DNA of 64,000 nt from Spongiimicrobium salis (GCF_043678055.1 NZ_JBHEQA010000001.1:1488001-1552000); one strand, 5' to 3'. Numbered from the stretch's first letter, positions 34,081 to 43,107 are shown. A program made the numbers and translations. Notes: generated from the letters alone by a model not told the origin.

Positions 34081-34950
34081 TTATTTAAAGTCAATATAAT
34101 CCATGGGATTCACCGGGTTTCCGTTACTCCACAATTCAAAATGTAAATGAGGCCCCGTGGTTAATTCCCCTGTATTTCCAACTGAAGATATGACCTCTCC
34201 GACACGAACTACGTCTCCTTGGCTTTTATGCAAAAAGCCATTGTGTTTATATACGGAAAGCAATCCATCTTTATGTTCAATAATAATGACATATCCCGTT
34301 TCAGTGGTCCATTCAGAAAATATAACCGTCCCATTGGCTATTGCCTTAACAGGAGTGTCTTTTGGGGCTACAATATCTACGGCGTAGTGTTTTTTATCGG
34401 CATCATACTTTTGGGAAAGTGTTCCGCTTACCGGGGAAAAAAGCACCAGATTGGTATTGCTGTTTGCCCGTTCAAATAAATTGTACTTGTCTTCTAGGGC
34501 AACCTCGGCTCGCAAAAGGGAATCTTCCCGAATTGGGTTAAGGTCAATCGTTGACGGGTCTAGTTTAAATTGCTCAAACAAAGAATCCCTGTTAATCTCG
34601 TTATTTTCAATGTCTCCTCGCAAAACCAGACGGATATTCTCTAAATACCTATTGGTATTTATGAGTTCTCGTACCAATGAGTCCGTCTCATAGCTCAATT
34701 CCGTTGCCTGCCGTTTCAGGGCCGTGGAGGAATAGCCCGGGATATATTCCCTTAAGGGAGTAAAGGCAATCAATAAGGTGGTTAGCCCAATCAGTGCAAT
34801 GATAAAAAGAGAACCTGTAACAAAAACATTCAACCTACTAAGTTTAAAGGATATCTTTTCCTCAAAAGTACTCTCATTAAGTATCACCAAACGGTACTTA
34901 TGCAAGAGTTTTCTCCTGATTTCCTTTCTTTTCTGTTCTTTTTTGGCCAT
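34081..34950 (-). CDS. M23 family peptidase (LytM-type, membrane anchored)
   Basis: 289 residues from ATG 34950. It has a basic cytoplasmic N-terminus, one membrane span (about residues 46-68), a coiled-coil stretch with 'ELSYETDSLVRELINTNRYLENI' and a C-terminal LytM domain: 'HYAVDIVAPKDTPVKA' (H..D zinc ligands) and 'GPHLHFELWSNGNPVNPMDYI' (HxH). The domain either cuts peptidoglycan cross-links or activates amidases. An ATG three codons upstream is inside or next to the promoter element at 34957-34964, so the downstream ATG is used. Confidence 0.92.
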   Translation of the reverse strand: MAKKEQKRKEIRRKLLHKYRLVILNESTFEEKISFKLSRLNVFVTGSLFIIALIGLTTLLIAFTPLREYIPGYSSTALKRQATELSYETDSLVRELINTNRYLENIRLVLRGDIENNEINRDSLFEQFKLDPSTIDLNPIREDSLLRAEVALEDKYNLFERANSNTNLVLFSPVSGTLSQKYDADKKHYAVDIVAPKDTPVKAIANGTVIFSEWTTETGYVIIIEHKDGLLSVYKHNGFLHKSQGDVVRVGEVISSVGNTGELTTGPHLHFELWSNGNPVNPMDYIDFK

Positions 34951-34956
34951 GCTTAA

Positions 34957-34964
34957 CAAAGATA
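34957..34964 (-). promoter_or_regulatory. -7 promoter element of the M23-GH3 operon
   Basis: TATCTTTG on the minus strand is a full TAnnTTTG match only six bases from the ATG at 34950. If used, the message would be nearly leaderless. It is divergent from the tatA promoter at 35124. No TTG at -33 spacing. Confidence 0.45.
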
Positions 34965-35123
34965 CATTTCCAATCGTATTATTGGGATATAAGTGCGAAA
35001 ATATATAAAATCCCAGTTAAACGAAATCTATTATGGTATACGCTTCAAATTTAAATTTGGACGGATTCTCGTTTAAAAATTATCTTACCAAGGTCATTAA
35101 CAGCATTCTTCTAACTTTTTTAG

Positions 35124-35131
35124 TACCTTTG
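35124..35131 (+). promoter_or_regulatory. -7 promoter element of tatA
   Basis: TACCTTTG matches TAnnTTTG and lies 20 bases before the tatA ATG at 35152. No TTG at the expected -33 position; the upstream bases are TTAACAG. Confidence 0.5.
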
Positions 35132-35151
35132 TTTCATATAATATATGTATC

Positions 35152-35337
35152 ATGATCTTACCAAATATTTTTTTAGCTATTGGAGCCCCTCAAATCATAT
35201 TGATTGTTGTTGTGGTCCTTTTATTGTTCGGAGGGAAAAAAATTCCTGAATTGATGCGCGGATTAGGAAGTGGAATCAAAGAATTTAAGGATGCTTCGAA
35301 GGAAGATGAAAAATTAGAAGAAAAAAACGAAAAATAA
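35152..35337 (+). CDS. tatA: Sec-independent protein translocase subunit TatA
   Basis: 61 residues, on the short side but normal for TatA/E. It has an N-terminal membrane helix (IGAPQIILIVVVVLLLFGGKK), the conserved FGGKKIPELMRGLGSGIKEFK amphipathic helix start and a charged acidic/lysine tail. TatA oligomerises to let folded proteins cross the inner membrane with TatC. No tatC is in the window. It ends with a strong terminator at 35369-35397, so it is monocistronic. Confidence 0.95.
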   Translation: MILPNIFLAIGAPQIILIVVVVLLLFGGKKIPELMRGLGSGIKEFKDASKEDEKLEEKNEK

Positions 35338-35368
35338 TACGCTTAGATTCCTAATGGAACAGCAATGT

Positions 35369-35397
35369 ACCCTTATGTATGCCATGAGGGTTTTTTT
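35369..35397 (+). terminator. tatA terminator
   Basis: ACCCTTATG (35369-35377), five-base loop, CATGAGGGT (35383-35391) with one G-T pair, followed by a run of seven T. It lies 30 bases after the tatA stop. Confidence 0.75.
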
Positions 35398-35405
35398 AGT
35401 TTTCC

Positions 35406-35439
35406 AACCAATAAAATACTAATTGGTATTTTATTGGTT
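35406..35439. repeat. 14-bp perfect inverted repeat in the tatA-porE gap
   Basis: AACCAATAAAATAC (35406-35419) and GTATTTTATTGGTT (35426-35439) are perfect inverted arms around a six-base loop TAATTG. There is no T-run after it, so a terminator is unlikely. It could be an operator for the downstream PorE-like gene or a remnant of a short mobile repeat. The rest of the 348-base gap (35338-35685) is AT-rich with no ORF; TAACCTTG near 35576 is an imperfect -7 element for the downstream gene. Confidence 0.5.
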
Positions 35440-35685
35440 ACAGTCTCATCCACACGCTTTGCCTCCCAATATTGTTCCTTGTGATAGCAAAATATACTCA
35501 AAACCAGCACTTTCCCTACAAAAAAACATAGGTTCACAACAAAAAATAATTTCTGTGCCCAAGAGCCTTTATTTTTAACCTTGCATAATTACAGTTACGA
35601 AATTGAAGAGATTAAAACCACATGAAAACTTCAAAGTACCTATGCACGTAAAGGGGATACTCCTTACCACTAACCAAAACCATTT

Positions 35686-38169
35686 ATGAAAAATTTCCTT
35701 TGTATTTTTCTTTTTCTTCTATCCATGAGCGTACCGGCACAAGGGCTAGGGAATCCCCGAATGAACACCTTAGGGAAAGAAAATGCCATCGCATTGCAAA
35801 ATCATGGCAATAGCATACAAAACGACCGAGAACCAAGCCTGGATCAAAAAGAAATTAAGAGCAAAACATTTACGGGTATAGACGATGTAGCCCAGGGTTA
35901 CTATATCATAGCCAATGTATTTGGAAAAGAACGCTACTTGAAACGCTTTCTCCGAAAAATGCGTAAAAAAGGGCTTGATCCAAAATACATTACCAATCCT
36001 GCAGACAATTTAAAATATGTTTATTTGGCGTACCTCCCGGAATGGGAGGATGCCTTGCGCCTATCCCAATCCAACCTTAATGAATCTTATCATAAAACGC
36101 TTTGGATCATGAATATTAAGCATGGCGAAATGCAGGTACAAGAGACCTCTACTTCTAAAGAGGATACAGCCTCTTCCATAGCCTCGGAAAAGATTCCTCT
36201 AGAAGAAGTAGGTTACGATCTGTTACAAGCGTCCAAGGATACTCCAAATGGGAAAATTACCCCGCTGCAAAAAAGACTCATCAAACGAGCAGATCAATAC
36301 TTCAACAAAATGTGGTACGCAGAAGCTGCCGATCTTTATGAAAAAGCTTTAAGCAAGGGAAAAGGGGCCTACTCTTATGAGATACTTCAAAAAGCTGGGG
36401 ATTCGCACTATTTCAATACCAATATGGAAAAAGCCCACAAATGGTACACCATATTGTATGAAAATTACAAAAACGAAATGTCTGCCGACAATTTATTCAA
36501 ATACGCCCATGCGTTAAAAGGAACTGGAAAATACGGTCGGGCTAAAAGGCTAATGCGTATTTATAATAAAAAATTGAAAAAAACAGAACGGGACCTCCTT
36601 GTCAACAAAAGGATGGGTAGGGATCCTGTAGCAATGGATAATACGAATGGCCTGGTCAATACAATCGATATCAAAAACTTATCCATCAACACAAAATATT
36701 CCGAGTTTTCCCCAATGTTCCATAACGATGATCAAGTGGTTTACGCTTCTTCCATGGATTCTGCCGTCTTTAATACCCGTCGGTATAAATGGAATAATCA
36801 ACCTTACCTTGACCTTTATGTGGCCAAAATGAACAAAGAGTCCGAGGATTTAAAAAATGCCGTAAAGTTTTCTAAAAAAGTGAACTCCAAATATCACGAG
36901 GCATCGGTAACTTTTTCTCCGGACAATACTACCATGTACTTTACGCGAAACAATTATTCCAAGAAATTAAAACGGGATAAAAAAGGCGTGAGTCACCTTA
37001 AAATTTTCACTTCCCGTAAAGTAAATGGGGAATGGACCAACGCTAAAGAAGTCCCCTTTAATAGTGATAGTTATTCTACTGGCCACCCTGCCCTAAGCCC
37101 CGATGGAAAACAATTGTATTTTGTTTCCGATATGCCGGGAAGTATAGGCGGTACGGATATTTTTGTTGTAGATGTTCTTGAGAATGGCAATTTTTCCGAA
37201 CCCAGAAACCTTGGGCCGGAAATCAATACGGAGCAAAAAGAAATGTTTCCCTTCATCAATGGGAAAAAACTGTATTTCTCCTCCAATGGGCATGCAGGTT
37301 TCGGTGGACTCGATGTTTTTGAAGTGGCCTATGATGAAGAAGGTTTTCAAGAAGTAAAAAATATGGGGAAACCAGTGAATAGTAATAAAGACGACTTTTC
37401 TTTTATTGTGGATGAGGAAACCCAAAAGGGCTTCTTTGCTTCTAATAGACCTGGCGGAAAAGGGGATGATGATATTTATTCCTTTAAACGCATACTTCCT
37501 GAGGAAGCGCCGGAAAACCTCAACGCTATAACTGGTGTGGTAACAGAACTGGTATCCGAAGAGGTGATGCCAGAGGCCCTCGTTATGCTATTGGATGAAA
37601 ACAATATTAAAATAAAAGAGGTGATGACAGATGATGACGGAAGTTTTGTTTTTGAAGATTTGGAAAGCTCCACAAAATATACCATCAAAACTGTTAAAGG
37701 AGATTATTTTGAAAATGAACAATTGGTCACTACCAAAGAAAATGAGGTGGTCAGTGTAGATGTTTCCTTGAAACGACTTAAAGAATTGATTGCTATTGAA
37801 GATGGGATTAAAAAGTTGAAAACGGAAATGATCTATTTTGATTTTGACAAGTCAAACATTAAATCCGATGCAGGTCAAGAACTGGATAGGTTGGTTGAAG
37901 TTATGACGGAATATGGTGATATGGTCATTAAAATAGAATCGCATACCGATTCTCGAGGAAAACGAAGTTATAACAAATACTTATCGGATAAAAGAGCCAA
38001 ATCTACCCGTGATTATCTTATCTCCAAAGGTATAGATCCTTCCCGTATCGAAAGTGCCATAGGATATGGAGAAGAACGTTTATTGAACAATTGTAACGGA
38101 TCGGTAGCCTGTAGTGCGGCCGAGCATCGTCGCAATAGACGTTCTGAATTTATTATCGTGAAAATGTAA
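35686..38169 (+). CDS. PorE-like OmpA-family outer-membrane protein with SPOR-like, TPR, propeller domains
   Basis: 827 residues. In order: signal peptide (1-19), a SPOR-like unit with GYYIIANVF...YVYL...LWIMN (about 61-145), TPR-like helices (about 195-300), PD40/WD40-type propeller blades with 'LSPDGKQLYFVSD' (about 335-605), a carboxypeptidase-regulatory-like beta domain (about 615-690) and an OmpA peptidoglycan-binding domain from IYFDFDKSNIK (716) with the SHTDSRG and RRSEF residues. TPR-propeller-CRD-OmpA order matches PorE (PG1058), which links the type IX secretion complex to peptidoglycan. The additional SPOR-like unit is shared with the PorP-like protein at 61592. Flavobacteria carry several paralogues, so no symbol is given. 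Confidence 0.88.
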   Translation: MKNFLCIFLFLLSMSVPAQGLGNPRMNTLGKENAIALQNHGNSIQNDREPSLDQKEIKSKTFTGIDDVAQGYYIIANVFGKERYLKRFLRKMRKKGLDPKYITNPADNLKYVYLAYLPEWEDALRLSQSNLNESYHKTLWIMNIKHGEMQVQETSTSKEDTASSIASEKIPLEEVGYDLLQASKDTPNGKITPLQKRLIKRADQYFNKMWYAEAADLYEKALSKGKGAYSYEILQKAGDSHYFNTNMEKAHKWYTILYENYKNEMSADNLFKYAHALKGTGKYGRAKRLMRIYNKKLKKTERDLLVNKRMGRDPVAMDNTNGLVNTIDIKNLSINTKYSEFSPMFHNDDQVVYASSMDSAVFNTRRYKWNNQPYLDLYVAKMNKESEDLKNAVKFSKKVNSKYHEASVTFSPDNTTMYFTRNNYSKKLKRDKKGVSHLKIFTSRKVNGEWTNAKEVPFNSDSYSTGHPALSPDGKQLYFVSDMPGSIGGTDIFVVDVLENGNFSEPRNLGPEINTEQKEMFPFINGKKLYFSSNGHAGFGGLDVFEVAYDEEGFQEVKNMGKPVNSNKDDFSFIVDEETQKGFFASNRPGGKGDDDIYSFKRILPEEAPENLNAITGVVTELVSEEVMPEALVMLLDENNIKIKEVMTDDDGSFVFEDLESSTKYTIKTVKGDYFENEQLVTTKENEVVSVDVSLKRLKELIAIEDGIKKLKTEMIYFDFDKSNIKSDAGQELDRLVEVMTEYGDMVIKIESHTDSRGKRSYNKYLSDKRAKSTRDYLISKGIDPSRIESAIGYGEERLLNNCNGSVACSAAEHRRNRRSEFIIVKM

Positions 38170-38472
38170 GCTTTAAAACATAATTATCCCCACATTAAGA
38201 CCGATGTTCAGCAGGGCTGAGCATCGGTTTTTTTATGTTTCATTGTAAGTGCATCAATACCGGTTCACTCGTATTACCCATCTGGCCCGGCCTTCAGGGA
38301 AACCAATGGAATGCATGCACCTAAAACTCTCATCAAAAACGAATAGGATTAGCTATAAAAAGCATTCATTTCACAACGCTATAGTACTCGTTTACAACAA
38401 ACAAACCTTCTAAAATACGTAATAGCAGAGTTTGGAGTTATAGATGTATAACTTAACCTAAAAAAATTTATC
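38170..38472. other. intergenic region after the PorE-like gene
   Basis: 303 bases. The first part holds the terminator at 38200-38234. The remainder is AT-rich and probably contains the promoter of the small gene at 38473, but I found no clear TAnnTTTG element. No ORF or RNA gene seen. Confidence 0.4.
38200..38234 (+). terminator. terminator of the PorE-like gene
   Basis: ACCGATGTTCAGC, a three-base loop and GCTGAGCATCGGT form a 13-bp stem with one G-T pair, followed by seven or more T. It lies 30 bases after the stop codon. Confidence 0.85.
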
Positions 38473-38643
38473 ATGAAAAAATCTTTACTTATAAAGGAAA
38501 TTTACATGCAGGCATTCCGGAATCTTGGAAATGCCTTTGTAAAGTCATTTTTAAAAGCCCTGACATGGTTCTGTTTTGCGGTCTTTTTAATTGTGCTTTA
38601 TGCATTCGTATTTAGAATATCCACAGGCTTTGCCTTTGAATAG
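38473..38643 (+). CDS. small membrane protein, 56 residues (DUF6747-like)
   Basis: ATG at 38473 to TAG at 38641-38643. The protein opens MKKSLLIKEIYMQAFRNLGN, has one membrane span (about residues 31-48, WFCFAVFLIVLYAFVFR) and ends STGFAFE. A rho-independent terminator follows 30 bases after the stop. The pattern (KEIY-x3-F-x-N-LGN, then WFCF, then TGFAF) resembles a short family in Flavobacteriaceae that I recall as DUF6747; the name is uncertain. Function unknown. It is too short for common ORF cut-offs. Confidence 0.75.
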   Translation: MKKSLLIKEIYMQAFRNLGNAFVKSFLKALTWFCFAVFLIVLYAFVFRISTGFAFE

Positions 38644-38672
38644 ATATATAACTACCAACCATTGAATAAGAA

Positions 38673-38697
38673 AGCGCCCATATGGGCGCTTTTTTAT
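38673..38697 (+). terminator. terminator of the 56-residue membrane protein gene
   Basis: AGCGCCCATATGGGCGCT (38673-38690) is a perfect 18-base palindrome followed by a run of T (38691-38695 and beyond). It lies 29 bases after the stop codon. Confidence 0.85.
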
Positions 38698-39060
38698 TTT
38701 ATGATATCTAAACATCAAGCCGGTCTTAAAATCAGTCTCATATGCATTAAAACTCTTCCTCTACCTTTCATGCTCAAAAACGCCTCTAGGCCCTTAAAGT
38801 TCCCTTATTCTGCTTGTTTAACCCATATATATTTCATCTCAACTGATTTATTAGCGGTTCTTAAATTAAATCCCAACCTTTATACTCTTGTTAAGCGCTA
38901 ATAATGTGTTTGTTATAAATTTTATGTGCATGAAATTTCTGCAATCAGCGCCATATTTTAACCGTATTATACATTGTGTTTTTTAATTCGTTCATTTCTG
39001 GCGTTTATTGGTAAAACTTAACAACGATTTATTTTTCAATAGTTTTTTTCGTTAACACGA

Positions 39061-39090
39061 AAATCCCCGGAGTTTCCTCCGGGGATTTTT
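39061..39090. terminator. stem-loop terminator after the DUF4837 operon
   Basis: ATCCCCGGAG, loop TTTC, CTCCGGGGAT with A-run before and T-run after. It lies just past the stop of the minus-strand DUF4837 gene (39123) and could stop transcription from either side; the T-run is longer on the plus strand. Confidence 0.75.
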
Positions 39091-39122
39091 ATTTTATAGG
39101 GCACCGCCAAAAAGCAAGGTTT

Positions 39123-40127
39123 TTAGGACTTGGGTGCGTAAAATTTCACAGATTTAAGTATGGCTTCCAATTGGAACATATAATCCCTTTTTTCCGTAGC
39201 AGGGGCAAAGGTAAAGCCTTCCAGGACAATCTTTCTTTTGTTTGCTTTATCGTTGATGATGTAGGTTAAGAATGGGCCCGCCATTGGGTAATTGTTGATT
39301 TCCCAAATACCTCTCACTTCTGCAGCTTTCATCCCGGATATCTCTGCAGGGTATACCGATGGAGCAAACGCTTTTTCTGTCATCATATGGGTGATTTTCC
39401 CTGGAACATCGGGTCCTGGAATATATTTCTTTCCTATGGAATCCCGCATTTTAACAATGTCCTTTACAAAAGTAGAGTCTACGCTAAAGCTATCCCAAGG
39501 CATTTCATAGGCAATAATATTCATCGTCCCCTTTTGAATTTGCCGATCTATCCAAACAAAATTATCTTCTTTTTTTCCTGTGGTGAATAGGGAAGGAATG
39601 TCCAATGTTATTCCAAATTCATTTTGTAGTACGGGATCGTTGTTCAATAATTTTGAAAACTGTTTTTGCAGCACTTTAATTTCAACTTCTTTGAGTGCAG
39701 CAATGATCTCATCTGCCTTCGCATCGATGTTTTGAATAATCTCTTCTTCCGTACGCCCTTTTATCACCGCTATTTTTTGTGGTCCGGCATAGAGGTCGGA
39801 CTTGATGTGGGCAATATTCAGGGAATCCTTTTGTACATACAGAATAGATCTTGTATTTCGTATAGAGCCCGAAAAGACTTTATGGGGCATCTGATTAATG
39901 GTAAACACCGGCTCTTCCCAAGGTAGTCCTACCAATGGGGCCGCAAAATGTTCTCTTATTTTATCCCCTACAGCTCCTTCCCAAAGGTCGTTGTCAATTA
40001 CCACGGCAATGGTATTGATAGAACCAATGGAGCCGGGCAAATAATCGGTCTGTTTTTCATCTTTACAGGAAGTTACCCCTATACAAAGGGCAAAAAGTAG
40101 TATCCCAATTTTTCTCATAATATTCAT
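39123..40127 (-). CDS. DUF4837 family lipoprotein
   Basis: 334 residues. A lipoprotein signal peptide ends at GVTSC (C21), then the mature part opens with 'GSIGSINTIAVVIDNDLWEGAVGDKIREHF', typical of DUF4837, a Bacteroidota envelope family of unknown function. The C-terminus has 'RGIWEINNYPMAGPFLTYIINDKANKRKIVLEGF'. It starts six bases after the lytic transglycosylase stop, so both are co-transcribed. An ATG three codons later could also serve as the start. Confidence 0.87.
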   Translation of the reverse strand: MNIMRKIGILLFALCIGVTSCKDEKQTDYLPGSIGSINTIAVVIDNDLWEGAVGDKIREHFAAPLVGLPWEEPVFTINQMPHKVFSGSIRNTRSILYVQKDSLNIAHIKSDLYAGPQKIAVIKGRTEEEIIQNIDAKADEIIAALKEVEIKVLQKQFSKLLNNDPVLQNEFGITLDIPSLFTTGKKEDNFVWIDRQIQKGTMNIIAYEMPWDSFSVDSTFVKDIVKMRDSIGKKYIPGPDVPGKITHMMTEKAFAPSVYPAEISGMKAAEVRGIWEINNYPMAGPFLTYIINDKANKRKIVLEGFTFAPATEKRDYMFQLEAILKSVKFYAPKS

Positions 40128-40133
40128 AATCGT

Positions 40134-41771
40134 TTACGATGGACAGTTGCACAATTTTAAGCGTGTACCTGGTTTTAAATTATTACCACTAATACCGTTC
40201 CATTCTCGCAAATTTTCAATAGAAATTCCAGGATATTTTCTGGAAATGGTCCACAAAGAGTCTCCTTCCTTCACAATATGGGTTTTTTTACCGGCAATCG
40301 CAGTCCCCTTTGAAGTGGATTTTGTAGTCTTCTTGGAAGCCTTAGCCGTACTTGGCCTTGGGCCTCTGGTAAAAATAGTAAGTCGTTGCCCTATTCTTAA
40401 ATTATTACTCCGTAAACCATTCCATCGTTTTATGTCGCTCACGCGGACCCCGTACCGTCTAGCAATCTTTCCTAGAAAATCTCCGCTTCGAACCCTGTAT
40501 CGTATTCGGTTGTCGGACTTTACCAGCTTAGGCAAGGGCTTTTCTTTTTTCTTCAATTCTTCTGCCACATGCGCATAAATTGCCGTTTCATTGGCTACAA
40601 ATTTTCCCATCTGGTGTACTGGCAATCGCAACGCATAGTTTTTACCTTCCACCACGGGAATGATATTCAATTTATACGATGGATTCAGCACCTCCAATTC
40701 GGCAACCGATATGCCTACAAGCTCTGAAATTTGATCAAAAGTAATAAGGCTTTTAACATGAATGGTATCTGTTTCAAAATAAGGACGATCCACTTTTTTA
40801 CCTTTTAGTCCATGTTCCTCGGCGTATTCAAAAAGATACATGGTCGCCAAGAAAGCAGGAACATATCCGGCCGTCTCTCGCGGGAGGTTTCGCCGAATAT
40901 TCCAATAATTTTTATAGCCGCCAGACCTTCGGATAGCCTTATTTACATTTCCCGGACCCGAATTATAGGCGGCCAATGCTAAATCCCAATCTCCAAAAAT
41001 ATCATGAAGCTTGGAAAGGTATTCGCAAGCCGCTTTGGTTGCCGCAATGGGATCTCTCCTTTCGTCCACATAACTGCTCACATCTAATTTGTACATTTTT
41101 CCGGTGCCATACATAAACTGCCAAAGCCCCGTTGCACCTACTCTTGATCTTGCCCTGGGGTTCAATGCAGATTCTACTATAGCTAAATATTTGATCTCTA
41201 AAGGAATGTCATAATTGTCCAATTCCTGTTCAAAAAGTGGAAAATAAAATTGACTTACGGTAAGCATACGCTCCATTAAATCTCTTTTCCTGGTCAAAAA
41301 GGATTTTATGACATTTTCAAGCGAAGGATTATACGCAATATTAAAAGGTGTTTTTTGATCCAAGGCTTCCAGCCTTTTCTTTAGTACTTCAGTATCCAAG
41401 CTCTGATGATAGACGGAATCAATCTCTAGAGAGCTTACCGTAGCATGCATGGAATCAAAAAGAGCGGCGCTATTATGCAGTTCGTTCAACCATAGACTAT
41501 CGTATTTAGCTGCTTGGGAATAATCTTGAAGGTCATATGTTTTCCCTTCCTTTACAGCATTGAAAACAATCTTATTATCTTTTAGCGCTCCAGGGGCTGA
41601 TTTCAGCGTTAAATTTTTCTGGGCTGCACTGGTTCGCAGAGAATCCACGAGACTATCCTTCACCATAAGGTTCGCATTATTTGAGGGAATAGTATCGGTT
41701 TGTTGTGCCAGCAGAGAAGCTGTGGAGAGCAGTAATGCTGTAGCAAAAGCTATTTTCTTAATTCCAATCAT
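40134..41771 (-). CDS. LysM-containing lytic transglycosylase (MltD type)
   Basis: 545 residues. It has a signal peptide (about 1-22), an SLT domain about 165-300 with the catalytic glutamate in 'IVESALNPRARSRVGATGLWQFM', 'DERRDPIAATKAACEYL' and 'LALAAYNSGPGNVNKA', followed by two C-terminal LysM repeats with YRVRSGDFLGKIARRYGV (about 423-466) and HIVKEGDSLWTISRKY (about 497-541). It cleaves peptidoglycan between MurNAc and GlcNAc to give anhydro ends. It is monotopic in the periplasm or outer membrane and is paired with the DUF4837 lipoprotein. Confidence 0.92.
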   Translation of the reverse strand: MIGIKKIAFATALLLSTASLLAQQTDTIPSNNANLMVKDSLVDSLRTSAAQKNLTLKSAPGALKDNKIVFNAVKEGKTYDLQDYSQAAKYDSLWLNELHNSAALFDSMHATVSSLEIDSVYHQSLDTEVLKKRLEALDQKTPFNIAYNPSLENVIKSFLTRKRDLMERMLTVSQFYFPLFEQELDNYDIPLEIKYLAIVESALNPRARSRVGATGLWQFMYGTGKMYKLDVSSYVDERRDPIAATKAACEYLSKLHDIFGDWDLALAAYNSGPGNVNKAIRRSGGYKNYWNIRRNLPRETAGYVPAFLATMYLFEYAEEHGLKGKKVDRPYFETDTIHVKSLITFDQISELVGISVAELEVLNPSYKLNIIPVVEGKNYALRLPVHQMGKFVANETAIYAHVAEELKKKEKPLPKLVKSDNRIRYRVRSGDFLGKIARRYGVRVSDIKRWNGLRSNNLRIGQRLTIFTRGPRPSTAKASKKTTKSTSKGTAIAGKKTHIVKEGDSLWTISRKYPGISIENLREWNGISGNNLKPGTRLKLCNCPS

Positions 41772-41894
41772 AAACGGTCCTTTACCCTATAGGGGACTAG
41801 CGAAAATCGCACTTTTTTTCGAGACCCAAAAATTTTACTCAGTAAAGTAGCCCCGAAACAAAGAATTCCTAGTATAGATATAACTCGTTTATCC

Positions 41895-43082
41895 TTACAT
41901 TATTGCGGCAATTCCAGGCAAAGTCTTGCCCTCAAGACTTTCTAACATGGCCCCGCCTCCGGTAGAAACATAACTTACTTTATCCTGAAAACCAAATTGC
42001 TTTACCGCCGCAACAGAATCCCCGCCTCCCACTAAAGAGAAAGCACCTTTCTGCGTTGCCTTGTCAATAAAATTTCCGATAGCGATTGTCCCCTTTGCAA
42101 AACTTTGCATTTCAAAAACCCCTATAGGCCCGTTCCAAAGAATAGTTTTTGAGGCCAATATGACTGCTTTAAAATTTTCCAGTGTTTTTGGCCCAGCATC
42201 CAAACCTTGCCATCCTTCCGGAATCTTATCCACATCCACTATGGTGGTCTTGGCATCATTGCTGAAGTCGTCCGCTGCCAAAACGTCAACCGGAATATGC
42301 ACTTCTACCCCTTTTTCTTTAGCTTGTTTTAGAATCTCCAAGGCCAAAGGCATTTTATCATCTTCACAAATTGAATTTCCAATCTCACCTCCCTGGGCTT
42401 TTACAAAAGTATAGGTCATTCCACCGCCTATGATCAAATGGTCTACTTTGTCCAAAATATTTTCGATAATGGTAATTTTGGAAGATACTTTTGCCCCGCC
42501 CAATATTGCCGTTACCGGTTTCTCGCCACTGCTCATTACTTTTTCAATAGAGCTTATCTCTTGTGCCAAAAGATATCCAAAACATTTATTTCCCGGAAAA
42601 AATTGGGCCACTACTGTTGTTGAGGCATGGGCTCTATGCGCCGTTCCAAATGCATCGTTCACATAAATGTCTCCCATTTTGGACAACTGTTCGGCAAAGG
42701 TAAGCTCACCTTTTTCCTCTCCATCATAAAACCTTAGGTTTTCCAATAACAAGACCTCTCCACTCTTTAGGTCCGCAACGGCTTTTTCCGCTTCTTCTCC
42801 CACACAACTATTGACAAATTTTATCTGCACTCCGATAAGCTCGGATACTTTATCACAGATATGGGCAAGGGACATATCTGGATTAATAGCCCCTTTAGGT
42901 CTTCCCAAATGACTCATCAATACGGCACTTCCGCCATCTTCCAATACTTTAATAATTGTGGGCTTTGCGGCTTCAATTCTCGTACTGTCCGTTACGTTGA
43001 ATTCGGCATCCAAAGGCACATTAAAATCTACTCGGATCAAGGCCTTTTTGTCTTCAAAATTAAAATTGTCAATTGTTGTCAT
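41895..43082 (-). CDS. pgk: phosphoglycerate kinase
   Basis: 395 residues, normal for PGK, which transfers phosphate from 1,3-bisphosphoglycerate to ADP in glycolysis. Landmarks are ALIRVDFNVPLD (14-25), MSHLGRPKG, 'LLLENLRFYDGEEKGE', 'YVNDAFGTAHRAHAS', GGAKVSSKI and the C-terminal GGGDSVAA with 'YVSTGGGAMLESLEGK'. It is divergent from the delta' gene, and each has its own -7 element in the 125-base gap. Confidence 0.97.
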   Translation of the reverse strand: MTTIDNFNFEDKKALIRVDFNVPLDAEFNVTDSTRIEAAKPTIIKVLEDGGSAVLMSHLGRPKGAINPDMSLAHICDKVSELIGVQIKFVNSCVGEEAEKAVADLKSGEVLLLENLRFYDGEEKGELTFAEQLSKMGDIYVNDAFGTAHRAHASTTVVAQFFPGNKCFGYLLAQEISSIEKVMSSGEKPVTAILGGAKVSSKITIIENILDKVDHLIIGGGMTYTFVKAQGGEIGNSICEDDKMPLALEILKQAKEKGVEVHIPVDVLAADDFSNDAKTTIVDVDKIPEGWQGLDAGPKTLENFKAVILASKTILWNGPIGVFEMQSFAKGTIAIGNFIDKATQKGAFSLVGGGDSVAAVKQFGFQDKVSYVSTGGGAMLESLEGKTLPGIAAIM

Positions 43083-43107
43083 TTCGCTATAAGAGTTTTG
43101 AGAAAAG

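Larger units (their letters stand above)
38644..39122. other. gene-poor intergenic region with two terminators
   Basis: 479 bases between the 56-residue membrane protein gene and the DUF4837 gene. It holds a terminator at each end (38673-38697 and 39061-39090). The middle (38698-39060) is AT-rich, around 65-70 percent by eye. An 80-codon plus-strand frame there starts before and runs through the first terminator and has no family resemblance. A non-coding RNA ending at the second terminator is possible but nothing specific supports it. Confidence 0.4.

Noticed and set aside
38662..38901. 79-codon plus-strand frame after the 56-residue protein
   Set aside because: It starts just before a rho-independent terminator and reads through it; composition looks random.
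38698..39060. Possible non-coding RNA ending at the terminator near 39090
   Set aside because: No promoter, conserved hairpin or other specific support was found apart from the terminator, which the opposite gene explains.
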